From NCBI GenBank assembly GCA_022747635.1, contig JAKTNV010000115.1:1-64000 (forward strand): DNA of 64,000 nt, given 5' to 3'. Each line of letters starts with the position of its first letter. Position 1 is the first letter of the stretch. Below, piece after piece: positions 49,801-60,311 of this stretch. The notes below the pieces were generated by a model. It was not told the origin of the DNA and did no database searches. It was given only the letters and a program-made list of their open reading frames with translations. Made by a program: the position numbers and the translations under genes. This DNA comes from Hetaerina americana (Eukaryota > Arthropoda > Insecta > Odonata > Calopterygidae).

Positions 49801-52800
49801 TGATTTGATACAATTCAATAATTTAAATTTTCTCTATCAAATAATTGTTTTCGCATAAAAAACCCCTTTCAACTTCATAATACTCCTAAAGTTAAGCTTT
49901 ATGCATCAGTGGTAACTCAGAATGAAAAAACAAAATACTCTACATTAAATTGAAAAATTGAGTTTGAAAATTTCTCTCAGTGGATATAAAAATGCTAATA
50001 TCATATGAAAAATATTTTGTCCAAACCAATTGGATTTTTCTTAGAAGATTTTGTGTGTATTTTGCATTGGAAAAAAATGTTTTATCAGATGTAGATATCC
50101 TATGCTGTGAAATCCATTTCCATTGCAAAAAATGTATGTATCACCTTCCCGGTTAAAACCATTAGTCAAAATAATCCTATTCTTTTTCAAAATTATGTTG
50201 ACTGAAATATGAGCTCTGGATTTATATAAAAAAAAATGGCATTTCAAATTTGTCTCAGTCTCTGAAAATTCATTGAAATGTTTCATGAAACAATTGAAGC
50301 TTGTTATTTACTTCCTGCATCGTAGGCCACCTTTGAAAACCTGTTTATTTTGTTAAAATGGGTACCATTTGACTGTGCACATTATGGTTATTCATTATTG
50401 ATATACATATCAGATTGATATGAATTGACTATTTTCTTCAGATTATTGACAATGATGATTTTAATTTGAGTATTAAATGATTTTTTGTGACATGAATTTT
50501 TGTAAAATAGCATATAATTGTTACTTATGAAATTTCATTGTTCATTACTTTTCAGATTTGACAATATTTTGGGAAGAGAAACGATTCACACTCTAAAATT
50601 TTTAACATCAGAGATAACATCTATATTTTCACACCCTACCATGGTTGATCGAATAGCTTCTATGCTTAACTATTTCCTTTATCATTTAGTTGGGCCTAAG
50701 AAGAAGAATTTTAAGGTAAACTGAAATTGCTTGTAACATAAGAAGTCATTCAAGGTTTTATTCATCATGCCCTAATTATGTTGAATGGTATGAATAATGT
50801 GCTTCAATGAAGCCCATAAAATTCTATGAGCTGAACTTCTAGGTAAGCAAGAAAGTTGGCTTTTAAGTTGATTTTTGATTTATATTTTCTGTAATTGTTT
50901 ATGCTATTGTCTTGTTTTTTAACTTTTGAATTACATAACATTCGTATGAAGCAATTAGTCAAAGATTCCATAAACTGGACATTAATTATGAGATTATGAA
51001 GAATATTTGGCCCAGGAAACTGTCACTTCAGGAATTTCAACAGGCCAAACCATTCGTTCAGATAAAATTAGTTATTAAAGTCAAAACATTGCAGTTACAT
51101 CCATTGACGTTGCGGCAATCATTAATTGGTACAACTAGTTGGTATTATTTTAATTAGTACTTCTAACCGATGCAGAAGAATTGCATTTTTCAATAGTAAT
51201 TTTGTATAGTCTTGGTGTTTTTCATTGATAAAATTTGAACAATTATAAGCAGTGAACATGCAAGCATGTCAAAGAGTTATGAGATTTAGTAGTGAGTCTG
51301 ATATTATTCAACAAAAATGTTTAAGTATATTTTTTAAGTATGGTTTTCTTTTAATTTATCTCCAGGTGAAAGACTTGGCTGAGTATGAATTCAAACCGGC
51401 TAGCATTGTTTTAGATATCTGCCAAATCTATACGCATTTAGGCTCCAGTGATGCATTTTGTTTGGCAGTATCACAAGATGGGCGTTCCTACAGTCCCCAG
51501 CTATTTTCCTTGGCAGAAGATGTTCTTTGTGAGTCTTACTTTAAAATGAATCCATTATTGTTCTACATTGTATGCCAAGATTCGAATGTGAAGGATTCTT
51601 TCTTTGGAAGTGTCTGTGCTTTATTGGTAAATGAAATGACATTGTTTTGAGCATCATTCTGATTTCTCTCCAGATGAAAGTGAATAATTCCTTCATTTTC
51701 TTAGCTTCTCTTGAGTTTGCTTTGTATTGTTGGTCAAAGTACCATTTATATTTCATTGAAATTTATTTTATCATAAAATTTTATTAAAAAAATGCATATA
51801 TGCCTTAATGTTATCATTTTTAGATCTATAATTACTCTTTAGAGAAGCTTTACTTGTGGGCTGAGTTTATGGTATGCTTACATGCATGTTCGTAAGATTT
51901 ATTTAGTTTAATCACTTAATTGTACCATGGAAGCTTTTGTATAAAGTTTTGAGAAAGGTAGATGAGTAATGTATATTTCTTCACAGTGCGTATTGGAGGT
52001 GGTGGATTAATTGTTGAGCTTCAGAATGTTGGAGCCAGAGTTGCTAAGTGTGCTTCTCAGCAACGCTCTCAGGAGGAACTCTTGTCAGAGGCCCCAGATG
52101 ATTTCCTTGATCCCATTATGTCTACTTTGATGCTTGATCCTGTTGTTCTACCATCATCACGCACTGTTGTTGATCGATCCACCATAGCCAGGTAAGATGG
52201 GAGGTAACATACTTAATACTATTATTTTCCTGATGAAAATATTACCCTCTGTGGTTTTTAGTGTTTTCGTTAAGAAACTTAATAGACTTATGAGAGTTAT
52301 GGTGAAGGATTTTAAATGTGTATCTCACTCTTCAAGTTTTCAAAGGGTGGTATTTACAGAGTTCATAAAGTCTTTCCCTAAATGGAGGGCATGAAAAGGT
52401 TAATTGAATGAGAATATTTCTTCTGGATATGGAATATACCATTTAAATGCAGACATTGGTGTGATGCAGTATATATCAGTAACATTTATGTTTGAAGATA
52501 CTGAGAGGAGGTGAGTTAATACTTGATCATTTTTTAAAATCTTTTATCACAAAGCCTCATCAATGGCAATGCTTTAGGATAAAAAGTTGAAAAGAAAGAA
52601 GGCTCTGAGAACAGCTGACATCCTTGCAAAATTAGTCAAGGGTTTTAAATAACATTGAGGGAAACATCTTCGCAGTTGCATTGGTTGCATATATTAGGGA
52701 AGGAGTTGACCAGAAGGGTTTGTGAGATTATTGTCAATACCCATTTCAGAAAAAGGGAATCTGCATCTGTATACAAGGGTAGTAGGGCCATAATTTCAGT

Positions 52801-55762
52801 TTCACATTCAACAAAGGTAGTACTTAGAATCATCGGCCAATGTTGGAGAAGGGGACAAATGATTACTTCGGGTTTAGAGTAGAGGAATGTGTGAAACCAT
52901 AGCAGTAATGAGGACACTGAGAGAAAGAAAGAACACAATCGGGGTATTTGTGTGTAATATTGATTTCAAGAGGTGGTTTTGGTAGATAATTGAGTATAAT
53001 AAATAAATGAATGAATTGCAGGACTGAATTTATTTTACCAGGGGTAAACTGGAGGAATAAGATGTTTGCGACCTGTGCATTCTTATTTGCCATATGTTTC
53101 AAGTACATGGTGAGTTATGTTGAGCATTGTTAGCAATGGGGTTAAGCTGTCCATTATAACTTATGGTTTTCAATGTATATGTTAAGAAAATGGAAATAGG
53201 GACATGGGAAAGGCTGGAGAAATAAGTTAAAATTGATAGAGGAGGAATCATCAAATCATTCTGTTCTGCAGATGAAACTGGTTTGTGAGGACACTTCACA
53301 GACAGTAATCAACCCGAAGGTTGGTTTGATAGGTAAGGGTAAAGTTCACCCAATACTAAGTCAAATGGCATGTTTGACTTAGGCATCAGGTTAGGGCGTC
53401 AGTTTCTTTCCTTGTACCGCGTTTAGTTTCCCAGGAAGCTCTGGTACCCAAAAAATCACGCAGCTTGGGTGAAGCTAGGGGTGCCCCAAGAGGCATGCCT
53501 GGGAATGGAACCCGGGTCTTCCAGTCCGTAGCCAAACACTCTACCCCAGGGCCAGCGAGTATCTTTTTGCTTATGATCTTCAAGCTTTATTTGACCAATC
53601 AGCCAAATTAATGCCATTGCCAAGTTTTTTCTGAGTGCATTATAGAATCATTGTGATTGATTCTGAATGAGAATCAGTGAGAAGAAACGAAGATAATGTG
53701 GTCATGAAATAGGCAGGCATTAAGAGTTATAAAATTTTATGGCAATTTACGCTCATATATTTCATCAATCATAAAATATTATTTTGTAGTAAAATGGAAA
53801 ATGCTTGCAAAAAAAGGATTGATTGATAATCATTAGTTGTCACGGTAGCTTAGAAGCACATCTGAAAAGGTAATCAGAGCAGAAGGAAAGCAATTTTTTA
53901 AACCAGAGTCAGGGTGCATTGGTTCTTAAAAACTTTGAAATTTAGGTGAGAAAGGAAAGTATGTCAGAGCTAAAATATTTTTAAAAATCTTATGAAATTT
54001 CATGACAATTTTAGTAAAAACTATTGATGGTAATTCATTTTCATTCCCAAAAGAAAACTGGCTGATCTTACAAATTTACCAATATTTCATGTCATTTTGA
54101 GTGTGATACCCCTAATTTCAAGCCAGTCAGAGTTAACTTTGCTATCAAGAGTTACCAAAAAATCATGTTTAGTAGCTGCTCATAATGAAAAGAATAAAGA
54201 GAGTTCGTCGTAGCCTATGGAATGTAGATAATTGTTGTAATGATGTCTGTGACATGATTAATGCTGATGTTCCTGCTTTTTTTAAAAAAAATCCAGGTGT
54301 TAGAATCAAGTCGAGTATAGGCTGTTTATAATTTCTATAGTTGATGAATAGTTATTGTTATCATTTATCTCTTTGTGAAACTTTAATTTTACTATTTTAA
54401 TTTGTATGCAGAATTAACATGTCATGTACTGGGTAGTTATTTGGCATGGCATGGTGTGAAGTAGTAGAGTACATTTTTTGAGTTTGAAAAGTATCTAATT
54501 TGTGGATTATATTATTGGATTTAGACATATGATATGGTGACTTAATGGTAGTAAATGAATGTTAACCTCTTGGGAAGAGCCCAGTGGTAAAGCCAGAGTG
54601 ATAAGATCTTGAGGGGGAGGGGGGCAAATCGAACTAATTTTAATACAATCCACAAAACTAATTTTCTCATTAGCCATTGGCAGAAGCAAGTTATAAATCC
54701 TAGCCTCTCCTATAAAAATTATTCTATTGCTTATTTTATTCAAGATGCTTGTTCTCTCACAATTCTTACTGTACAGTTGCAGGATAAAACTTTGTATGTA
54801 CTTCTACGGATAACATTCGGGAGTCCACTTATTAGAATACAATTTCTGATTTTCCGTAATACCCTGCTTTAGAAGTTTCCAAAAAATTTTAGTCTGTTCA
54901 ATGGTGAGCATACGCATTAGCTTTATGGTAATCAAAATTGCAATTAACTTATTTAATGAGTAATGGGGTGCTCCAGCTGATGCAGGTTCAAAGGGCGTGT
55001 CGGGAAAAATATGTTTAAATCTGTTTTATGTAAAATGTCATCTTCCCTTGTTTAGGCTTTCTTAAGTATTTTATTCTGAATTGTACAATATTGTATTGCC
55101 TGTAATCAGCTTGTTAGGTGCCTACCTAATCCCATAGTAAATGTATGAGTTCAACATGACAGCTAAATTGTCAGTTTGGATCATAGAAAATCATATATAT
55201 ACCACTGTGCATTATGGAAGCATTGGCCATTGACTTTGGTGTTAATAACCAAAGGATGAAGACGAAAGTATGCATCCTTGTCACTCTGACTAGGCAAAAG
55301 GATTAACTTCCAAATTAATGATAAAAGTCATCAGTAAATGCTGATATACATGGGTTCAGACACTGGAGGTTGTAGAGGCAATTTCATCCGAATGCCTATG
55401 CCACTGGAACTATTAATGAGCGATATGAAATGTCATATGATTTAATTTCACTTGTGAATTCAAAAGTGTCACAATTTATGATCCAAGTTAATGTTGACTG
55501 GTGGAACATGTTATAAGAAAAGTGAAAATTTGCAAGTATACTCAAGTAAACATTATTTTCAACACCCAGACATCTCCTTAGCGATCAGACTGACCCCTTC
55601 AATAGATCCCCTCTAACCTTGGACATGGTGAAACCTGCTGATGAGCTTCGCTGCAGAATAGAGGCATGGATCAAGGAGAGAAAACGTGAGAAGAATATGG
55701 AAGAGGATTCAAGACCTGGCTGTTCATCAAAGGATGATGATGGGAAAATGAGTACATCTTAA
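38893..55762 (+). CDS. UBE4A: Ubiquitin conjugation factor E4 A (U-box E3/E4 ligase), nine coding exons
   Basis: Predicted E4 ubiquitin ligase: family members extend ubiquitin chains on substrates using a C-terminal U-box that recruits E2, in cytosol and nucleus. Coding exons: 38894-40803, 42038-42440, 43611-43756, 46732-46881, 47933-48016, 50556-50715, 51366-51528, 51987-52191, 55570-55762. All junctions are GT..AG, phases agree, and the sum is 3414 nt (1137 aa), close to the roughly 1070 aa of vertebrate UBE4A. The N-terminus has the UBE4A-type NNPFTALF (about residues 7-14). The Ufd2 core shows KFNYRRPMY (about 795), [13 protein letters not shown] (exon 5), [14 protein letters not shown] (exon 7) and [10 protein letters not shown] (exon 8). 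The U-box (about 1043-1115) has [18 protein letters not shown], then [16 protein letters not shown]. That U-box resembles UBE4A more than UBE4B. The start at 38894 follows an acceptor at 38891-38892; an in-frame ATG at 38819 lies in the preceding intron. The 5' UTR exon ends near 38795. Confidence 0.93.
42038..42440 (+). CDS. UBE4A: UBE4A coding exon 2
   Basis: The acceptor is TTGGACAG|A and the donor is TTCAG|GTATGG. It encodes the Ufd2-core segment with the PLPSGPP loop and [17 protein letters not shown], a match to the family motif NPHLRAKLAE. It ends in phase 0. Confidence 0.9.
43157..43198. repeat. 14-bp tandem repeat, three copies
   Basis: AGACCATTGCTTTA occurs three times in a row (last copy ends TTTG), in the UBE4A intron between 42441 and 43610. 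Confidence 0.9.
43611..43756 (+). CDS. UBE4A: UBE4A coding exon 3
   Basis: The acceptor is CCATTACAG and the donor is TTCAA|GTAAGT. It encodes [16 protein letters not shown] followed by [12 protein letters not shown], one of the most conserved Ufd2-core motifs. It ends in phase 2. Confidence 0.92.
44088..44180 (+). mobile_element. SINE head fragment in a UBE4A intron
   Basis: GACATAGTAGTCTTCTGGGA, AGAGTGCTAGTTTACTGGCT and GGAGGGTGTTGGGTCTTAAC follow the head of the SINE family, with the B box degraded. The body is not visible. Confidence 0.5.
44695..44993. repeat. Recent tandem duplication, period 146 bp
   Basis: The unit starting TTAGCATCCAATGACT at 44701 recurs at 44847 with only about two substitutions (CTATATGG/CTGTATGG and AGTGCTAA/AGTACTAA). 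It lies in the 3-kb UBE4A intron. Confidence 0.93.
45440..46200. other. Wolbachia/Rickettsiales-like intergenic repeat DNA inside a UBE4A intron (candidate nuclear symbiont insertion)
   Basis: The stretch is built of short bacterial-style palindromes. ATTCCAGCG TGTGA CGCTGGAAT is at 45642-45664. CATCCCGCTATGTGTTAGCG starts at 45750. CATTCCAGTCTGGAATCCAG starts at 45816, with its inverted mate CTGGATTCCAGACTAGAATG near 45925-45944. GTACTGGGATGACACC lies near 45725 and GGTGCTGGAATGACAGC near 46040. Hairpins of the type GTCATTCCAG..CTGGAAT are very common between Wolbachia genes. Nothing else in the window resembles this. Ends are approximate, and no bacterial gene is included. It is slightly decayed, for example TTAGCGGATG where a longer G run would complete the palindrome. 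Confidence 0.65.
46732..46881 (+). CDS. UBE4A: UBE4A coding exon 4
   Basis: The acceptor is CTAATTTTAG and the donor is CAAG|GTTTGT. It encodes [11 protein letters not shown], then [20 protein letters not shown], the conserved helical core. The preceding intron (43757-46731) is 3 kb and holds the symbiont-like insert and a tandem duplication. Confidence 0.92.
47933..48016 (+). CDS. UBE4A: UBE4A coding exon 5
   Basis: This short 84-bp exon lies between acceptor GTGGTTTAG and donor CCAG|GTTAGT, in phase 2 at both ends. It encodes the charged stretch [15 protein letters not shown] and [10 protein letters not shown], leading into [10 protein letters not shown] of the next exon. Confidence 0.88.
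50556..50715 (+). CDS. UBE4A: UBE4A coding exon 6
   Basis: The acceptor is TACTTTTCAG and the donor is TTTAAG|GTAAAC. It encodes [20 protein letters not shown] and [19 protein letters not shown], conserved in UBE4A. It ends in phase 0. Confidence 0.92.
51366..51528 (+). CDS. UBE4A: UBE4A coding exon 7
   Basis: The acceptor is TTATCTCCAG and the donor is CTTT|GTGAGT. It encodes [19 protein letters not shown] and the family motif [10 protein letters not shown]. It ends in phase 1. Confidence 0.9.
51987..52191 (+). CDS. UBE4A: UBE4A coding exon 8 (U-box, first half)
   Basis: The acceptor is TTCTTCACAG and the donor is CCAG|GTAAGA. It encodes [16 protein letters not shown], a linker, and the first half of the U-box ([20 protein letters not shown], then VVDRSTIAR). 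The U-box is split after this arginine codon, whose last base lies in the final exon 3.4 kb downstream. Confidence 0.93.
52645..52990 (+). mobile_element. RTE-type LINE RT-domain fragment in a UBE4A intron
   Basis: [18 protein letters not shown] corresponds to TISLISHAAKVVLRIINK of the intact RT, followed by remnants of NDYLG.QFGFR and, after frameshifts, of [21 protein letters not shown]. It is in sense orientation in the intron before the last exon. Confidence 0.7.
53305..53560 (-). mobile_element. tRNA-derived SINE, same family, minus strand, in a UBE4A intron
   Basis: The tail complement is AATCAACCCGAAGGTTGGTT. The body has CACGCAGCTTGGGTGAAGCT. The head complement is GGGAATGGAACCCGGGTC with CTCTACCCCAGGGCCAGCG. 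It is antisense to UBE4A in the last intron. Confidence 0.82.
55570..55762 (+). CDS. UBE4A: UBE4A final coding exon (U-box, second half) and stop
   Basis: The acceptor is TTTCAACACCCAG. It encodes [20 protein letters not shown], then [18 protein letters not shown], and ends in a charged, Ser/Asp-rich tail with stop TAA at 55760-55762. The loop DPFNRSPLT and the IEAWIKERK helix complete the U-box fold. Confidence 0.93.
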
Positions 55763-58493
55763 TGAAAATCTACAGTTGAAACTTTTCAATCATGAGCTTC
55801 AGGCCAAATGGTTCTAGGGCACCCACTGTGCCCTGTTCTTCATTATACTTTTTTCCATCTACTCTACCTGTAAATTTGTTTATAAAAGTGCTAATTAATT
55901 TAATCAGGACACTACTCTTTTAGGTGTTCAAGTGCTAAAATTTCATAGGTCTCACAATGTCTTCAGAGGGCTGGAAGATTTGCTGATATTTAAAGCCCTT
56001 TTTACATTTAGTATAAGGAAAATATTTGTGATGTCATTACACTAAACTGTTTGCAGTCATACTCTATTAGTATGAGCTGTTTGTTATGGTTTATAATCTT
56101 AGGTCCCTAAAAAAAATTATATGTTTAGTATATTTCCGCAATCATGTAATTTTTTTATTTCCTTGACAAGACAATAGCTTTTTGAGCAAGGTATTTACTA
56201 GCATCGATCTTGATGTGTGTTGAATTTTGTCTGTCTCTTAGAATGGTGCTTGTTTAAGATGAGAGTGTTGATTCAATTATTGGTTTGTGTTGGAATTGGC
56301 AGTAATTCATCCTTTTGTTTTTTAATAACATTCGTACATTTTGTTGAAGCATATATTAAATTGTTAGCTAGTCAGTGTTTTAATGGGAAATATGTTTATT
56401 TGAATATGGATATTGTTTAGCCACACGAAAGAAGAACAATATATCTCTATACCTCCAAATGATAAAAGTAAGTGTTGATGGTTAACTGACTTTAACAGAG
56501 TTCTAAGTACATGGGAATAGATTTTTAAGTGTTGTTGAACTTTTGGTTTCTAAAAATGATCCTTAACAAATTAAAGAAACCCCATCAACCGAGTAGGAAA
56601 ACTATCTCTAAAAGTGTTGAAAGAGTTTTTATTTTTGTTACTTTTTTAGAATCAATTCTTTTATGTCAGAGGATTTGAAGAGACTTGGATTAGTGTATCT
56701 CAGTGTGTACATAAATTGTGGAGAAACTGGCTTTCTGTTTTCTGGAAAACAATAATTTTCACGCCTTCGTTACCTAACTGCCATGCTGTCCCAAGTTCAT
56801 GCAGCCCATCTTGGTCTTCATCCAGAAGGTCATTGAAGTCCTCTTTGAATTGTGTCAGTGGCCGGTGAGGAATGTAGTTCGTTGAGTTGCAAGTAGCACC
56901 ATGGTGTATTTTGTAGAAATGTGAGTGGGGAAATTTGGTGTTAAAAGTTCTAGGGTCATATAGTGTCTGGTAGGCGTCTTATTGTATTTGGTTTAGAGTT
57001 GTCTATGTTTAAGAAATAGTATATAGGATCAAAAGTGGATGACGACCAAAACCTGAGCCAACTTCAAGTAAATAAGTGGCATATGGGTCACAAGACCCCC
57101 TTTTTTGTTGCTAATTTCCTTAAGAATAATTTTCTGTAATATATTTTCCATATGCAAGTTTTAGAAAGTCATGAAAAAAATTTATTGCTGTGGAAAAATA
57201 ACATTTGTTATAGTTTGTAAAACTCAATAGGCACCTGTAACATTAATATAGCAGGGTCATGGAGTCTTTATAATGAACACAACATGATATTTTGATTTTA
57301 TAATTTACTTAAAAAAAATAATAAAGTCATACAATAATCAGTCACTCACTCGAAAGTGATACAACACCATTCACGTAATATTCAGTATTTCAGTAATCAA
57401 ATACCATGCTCAAGTTATGGTATGCAGTAGTCCTTACAGAAGAACTTCCTGTTTAAATTATGGTCAGGTGGCATATTGACTAAGGACTTTTGTTTTCCCT
57501 GTAATTTGCTGTCCACCCAACATGATACCTTCATTAAGAAATTAACCAAATGCCAGATTGACCTAATTAGGCACCGGTTTGTGTAAATTCACAACCTTGT
57601 AACATGAATGAGGAATAACTTTGGCAAGTCACTTCATAATCTTCAGTGGAATGTCAGAGTTATTTTTTAACTTGTCAAACACGATTTAGCCTAATGTTTA
57701 CATGAACCTAATCATGTACACCAGAAATGTGCTGTGAATGTTATCACATGCTTTTGACTATTGACATAAACTGTTAAAAAACATCTTTTAATAAAATTTT
57801 CAAACAATAATATAACAATTTCCATCATTCCTCAATTCTCAACAAATAATATCTGCCATCTGCAGTTCTATTTCAAACGTACACAGATGAAATCACAGAC
57901 TTGCATCATTGTAGCAGCTCTACTGCCTATGTTGGCTTTCATGGTTATTGCTCTATGCACAGGATATGTGATCAATTAATTACTAATTGATGTATTGAGT
58001 TTGTGCGTTACCTGAAGGCAGTAGCTGCAATTTTTTTTTTTTTTTTTTTTTAACTTTTCACTTTTTATATAAAGTTCGTCATAACTCCTCAGTGTCCTTG
58101 AATTATTAATGTGTAAATACAATACTGCTTTCATGAGGCCACTGGTAGATGAATCTAATGAGGCATATTTCATACCATTTTAGTCAATATTCGTACTTAA
58201 TTTCATTCAATTCTATAGGTAACCACTACATTTTAGACCTAAAAGCTCATTTAAGTTGAGTTTTGAACATTACTTTCAAAAGATCTTGACAATGAAGTGT
58301 AACTAAAGGTAAGGCTTATCACAAAATACCTCTACCGTATTCATCTCGAGTTTTGTTGTCAAAGGGGATTTTTGGAAGGCTACTAAAAATCTGTCAAAGT
58401 TTAAAATATGTTAGCCACATATCAGTTAAAAGGTAAAGGAATGCATTTGCAGGCTTTGGCTGATGTTCCATTCTTCCAAAAGGATTCCTTCCT
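55763..58493. other. 3' UTR of UBE4A and gap between convergent genes
   Basis: The UBE4A 3' UTR starts at 55763. The first canonical AATAAA on the plus strand that I noticed is near 57790, and variant signals occur earlier, so the transcript end is unresolved. No further coding exon is recognised. Confidence 0.45.
58028..58052. repeat. Poly-T run of about 24 nt
   Basis: T tract in the gap between the two convergent genes. It could be the A-tail of a minus-strand retrocopy, but no element body is recognised upstream. Confidence 0.85.
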
Positions 58494-58645
58494 CTATATG
58501 AGAAAGAATTCAGGACCGATCCAACTTCCACATTTAGGAAAACCAGGTGGTGCCGGTGGCATCTGGTCATCACGACCTACATGGAGAATCACATTCAGAC
58601 CCCAAGAAGAGTGTGACACATGCTGATCATGCAACAGCCAGTATC
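58494..58645 (-). CDS. Multicopper-oxidase-like gene, last exon (degenerate HCH motif)
   Basis: It starts after acceptor TTTCTCAATAG. The junction codon gives NPG|YWLL in frame, as in intact family members. It encodes HDQHVSHSSWGLNVILHVG, then MPPAPPGFPKCGSW and ends at TAG. Only the first and last His of HCHxxxH are kept. Confidence 0.87.
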
Positions 58646-59487
58646 CTATTGAGAAAGGAAGAAAAAAATCAAGAATTTTCACCCAGCACATGTTATAGTT
58701 AAGTACATACGTATACATATGCTATCACCATTTGTAAATACAGTAAAACTCGTTTATAAAGATCCTGCATATAATAAAATCCTGCCTCTAATGAAGTCAG
58801 TTCTCGGGCCCTTAGACTTTCCTATGGTTGTACATTTTAATTATCCCACAAGGAGTACGGATGAGTTGAAATCCCTGCTGTAGCAAACTTTTCTTCTTTT
58901 CCTTGGCCAATTATTACCTAATTAATCATTAAACTCTCACCACTTCACGTCACCTAGTTGTCCCTTCCTGAATAGTAAGTTGTTCTCATGCGTAGCCATT
59001 ACTTTAACCTCCAAGGCAGCCCCAGGAAAGTAGGTAATTCATCCACAACAGTCGGCACAGATTTAATAGGCATAGAGTCTTCCATTGACTCAAACTCATT
59101 GAAATTTGTTGATAAATTAAAAAGTTACTGTATTGTCTCCCATTCATTGATGAAACTGTGGTCAGCTTCTTCATCTGAAGTTTTTGTGTTACTAAAATGA
59201 TCCTCTTTATCAGTAACAACCTTCAATCCAACATTTTGGAAGCAGTTCTGCAAGGTTTGCTTGATTTTGAGAGAATACACAAAGCCATTTTTTTTCCTGA
59301 ACAAGTATGGCAGGGCAAAAATGCCATAGTTTGAATGCAACAAAATCCCATTTATAACCAAGTGAAAGGCCAGCCCCCTCCAATTCGTTTTAAGTGAGTT
59401 TTACTGTACTTCTGGTCCAAACTTAAGTGGTGACATTAAAGCATAAAACAGGTATGCAAAAAGGTGTGCTTGAGTATTAAGTATGAC

Positions 59488-59521
<34 letters not shown>

Positions 59522-60311
59522 ATAAATACCACCCACCTGGATTATCAGCTTTGAATCTCAGTATAGCATATCCTCCATTGGGAATGGATACTGTGTCCTT
59601 TACGATAGGATCTACTAGGTTTCGATAAATTTTTCCATTTCTGTCAAGTTCCTTCAGAGCTTCTGTTATCATCGTTCCTTTTAAGTCTTTGGCTTCTAGT
59701 GACCCTAATGCCACAACATGGAAGCTATATCCATGCATATGAAAAACATGGCCCCAGTCACTTGCTCCACCTAAAACGTAGAAATATCTGTTGTAAATAT
59801 TCATGAGTTCATATTTAGTGGTGAGTGGAAATTAAAAGAGTTGCTAATATCATGAGATTGTGAGATTATGAAAATCTTCTTATGGGAGAAGGAAGTAATG
59901 CGATAAGCATGTGAATGATTTAAAGTTTTCTCAAGTTAGGTTTTACAGCAATAGGTCCTGAGAATTGGATACTTTCATGTGACATCGTGCTCCTCTTTAA
60001 CTGCTGAGTAAATTTGATTTTCCCAAGTAACTGACCTTCATCTATAAGTATTAATTCCACTCTCTCTCCTAATGGGATATCAATCTGGTGCACACATTCG
60101 CACACATCAGCCTCGTGCTCCATTCTGGACCCATCTGAATCCTTGTGCCCTATGTTCCTGACTTGTGTGGTAGGGCAGCGTCTAGGGAATACATCCTGGC
60201 TGCATCGGATATCTGATGGAATGTCATCGGCCTGAGAGACCAGTGGGGATGGTGGGTACATGAAAGTATAATTTGCCACTCTTGGCACCCGAACATCTTT
60301 GTTTCCAGGAA
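58494..60311 (-). CDS. Multicopper-oxidase-family protein lacking copper ligands, C-terminal part (three exons)
   Basis: This is the third cupredoxin domain of an insect laccase-type multicopper oxidase. Exons (minus): 60311-60036, 59770-59537 and 58645-58494 (stop TAG). The splice sites are good and the phases match. Exon A has PPSPLVSQADDI, CECVHQIDIPLGERVELILI. Exon B has HVFHMHGYSFHVV, keeping the three His of the HxxHxHG motif, and VSIPNGGYAILRFKADNPG. Exon C has YWLLHDQHVSHSSWGL and DDQMPPAPPGFPKCGSW. The usual motif is HCHxxxH. Here the type-1 Cys is Asp and one type-3 His is Gln, so laccase chemistry should be impossible. Insects have a known multicopper oxidase-related protein (MCORP) with missing copper ligands, which is the best guess. 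The N-terminal two domains are not found in the remaining 3.7 kb and probably lie past the window edge. It is convergent with UBE4A. Confidence 0.85.
59488..59524. repeat. (TA)n microsatellite in the multicopper-oxidase intron
   Basis: Interrupted TA repeat beginning about a dozen bases inside the intron that follows the exon ending at 59537, close to its 5' splice site. Confidence 0.9.
59537..59770 (-). CDS. Multicopper-oxidase-like gene, penultimate exon (HxxHxHG motif)
   Basis: It lies between acceptor TTTTAG and donor CCAG|GTGGGT and is 78 codons long. It encodes GGASDWGHVFHMHGYSFHVV, retaining the first type-1, one type-2 and one type-3 His positions of the family, and ends in RFKADNPG. 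Directly after the donor lies a (TA)n microsatellite. Confidence 0.87.
60036..60311 (-). CDS. Multicopper-oxidase-like gene, third exon from the end
   Basis: It begins after acceptor CATTCCAG and ends at donor GAAG|GTCAGT. It encodes VRVPRVANYTFMYPPSPLVS, then the Cys-rich segment with CECVHQIDIPLG. It starts mid-codon, so at least one upstream exon exists. Confidence 0.82.

Noticed and set aside
38893..55762. Assignment as UBE4B
   Set aside because: The N-terminal NNPFTALF, the U-box text [17 protein letters not shown] and [16 protein letters not shown] fit UBE4A better than UBE4B, whose U-box differs at these positions as far as I recall.
58494..60311. Multicopper-oxidase gene as a pseudogene
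   Set aside because: All three exons are open, phases agree, and splice sites are canonical; only copper-ligand residues are changed, in a pattern known from a functional relative.
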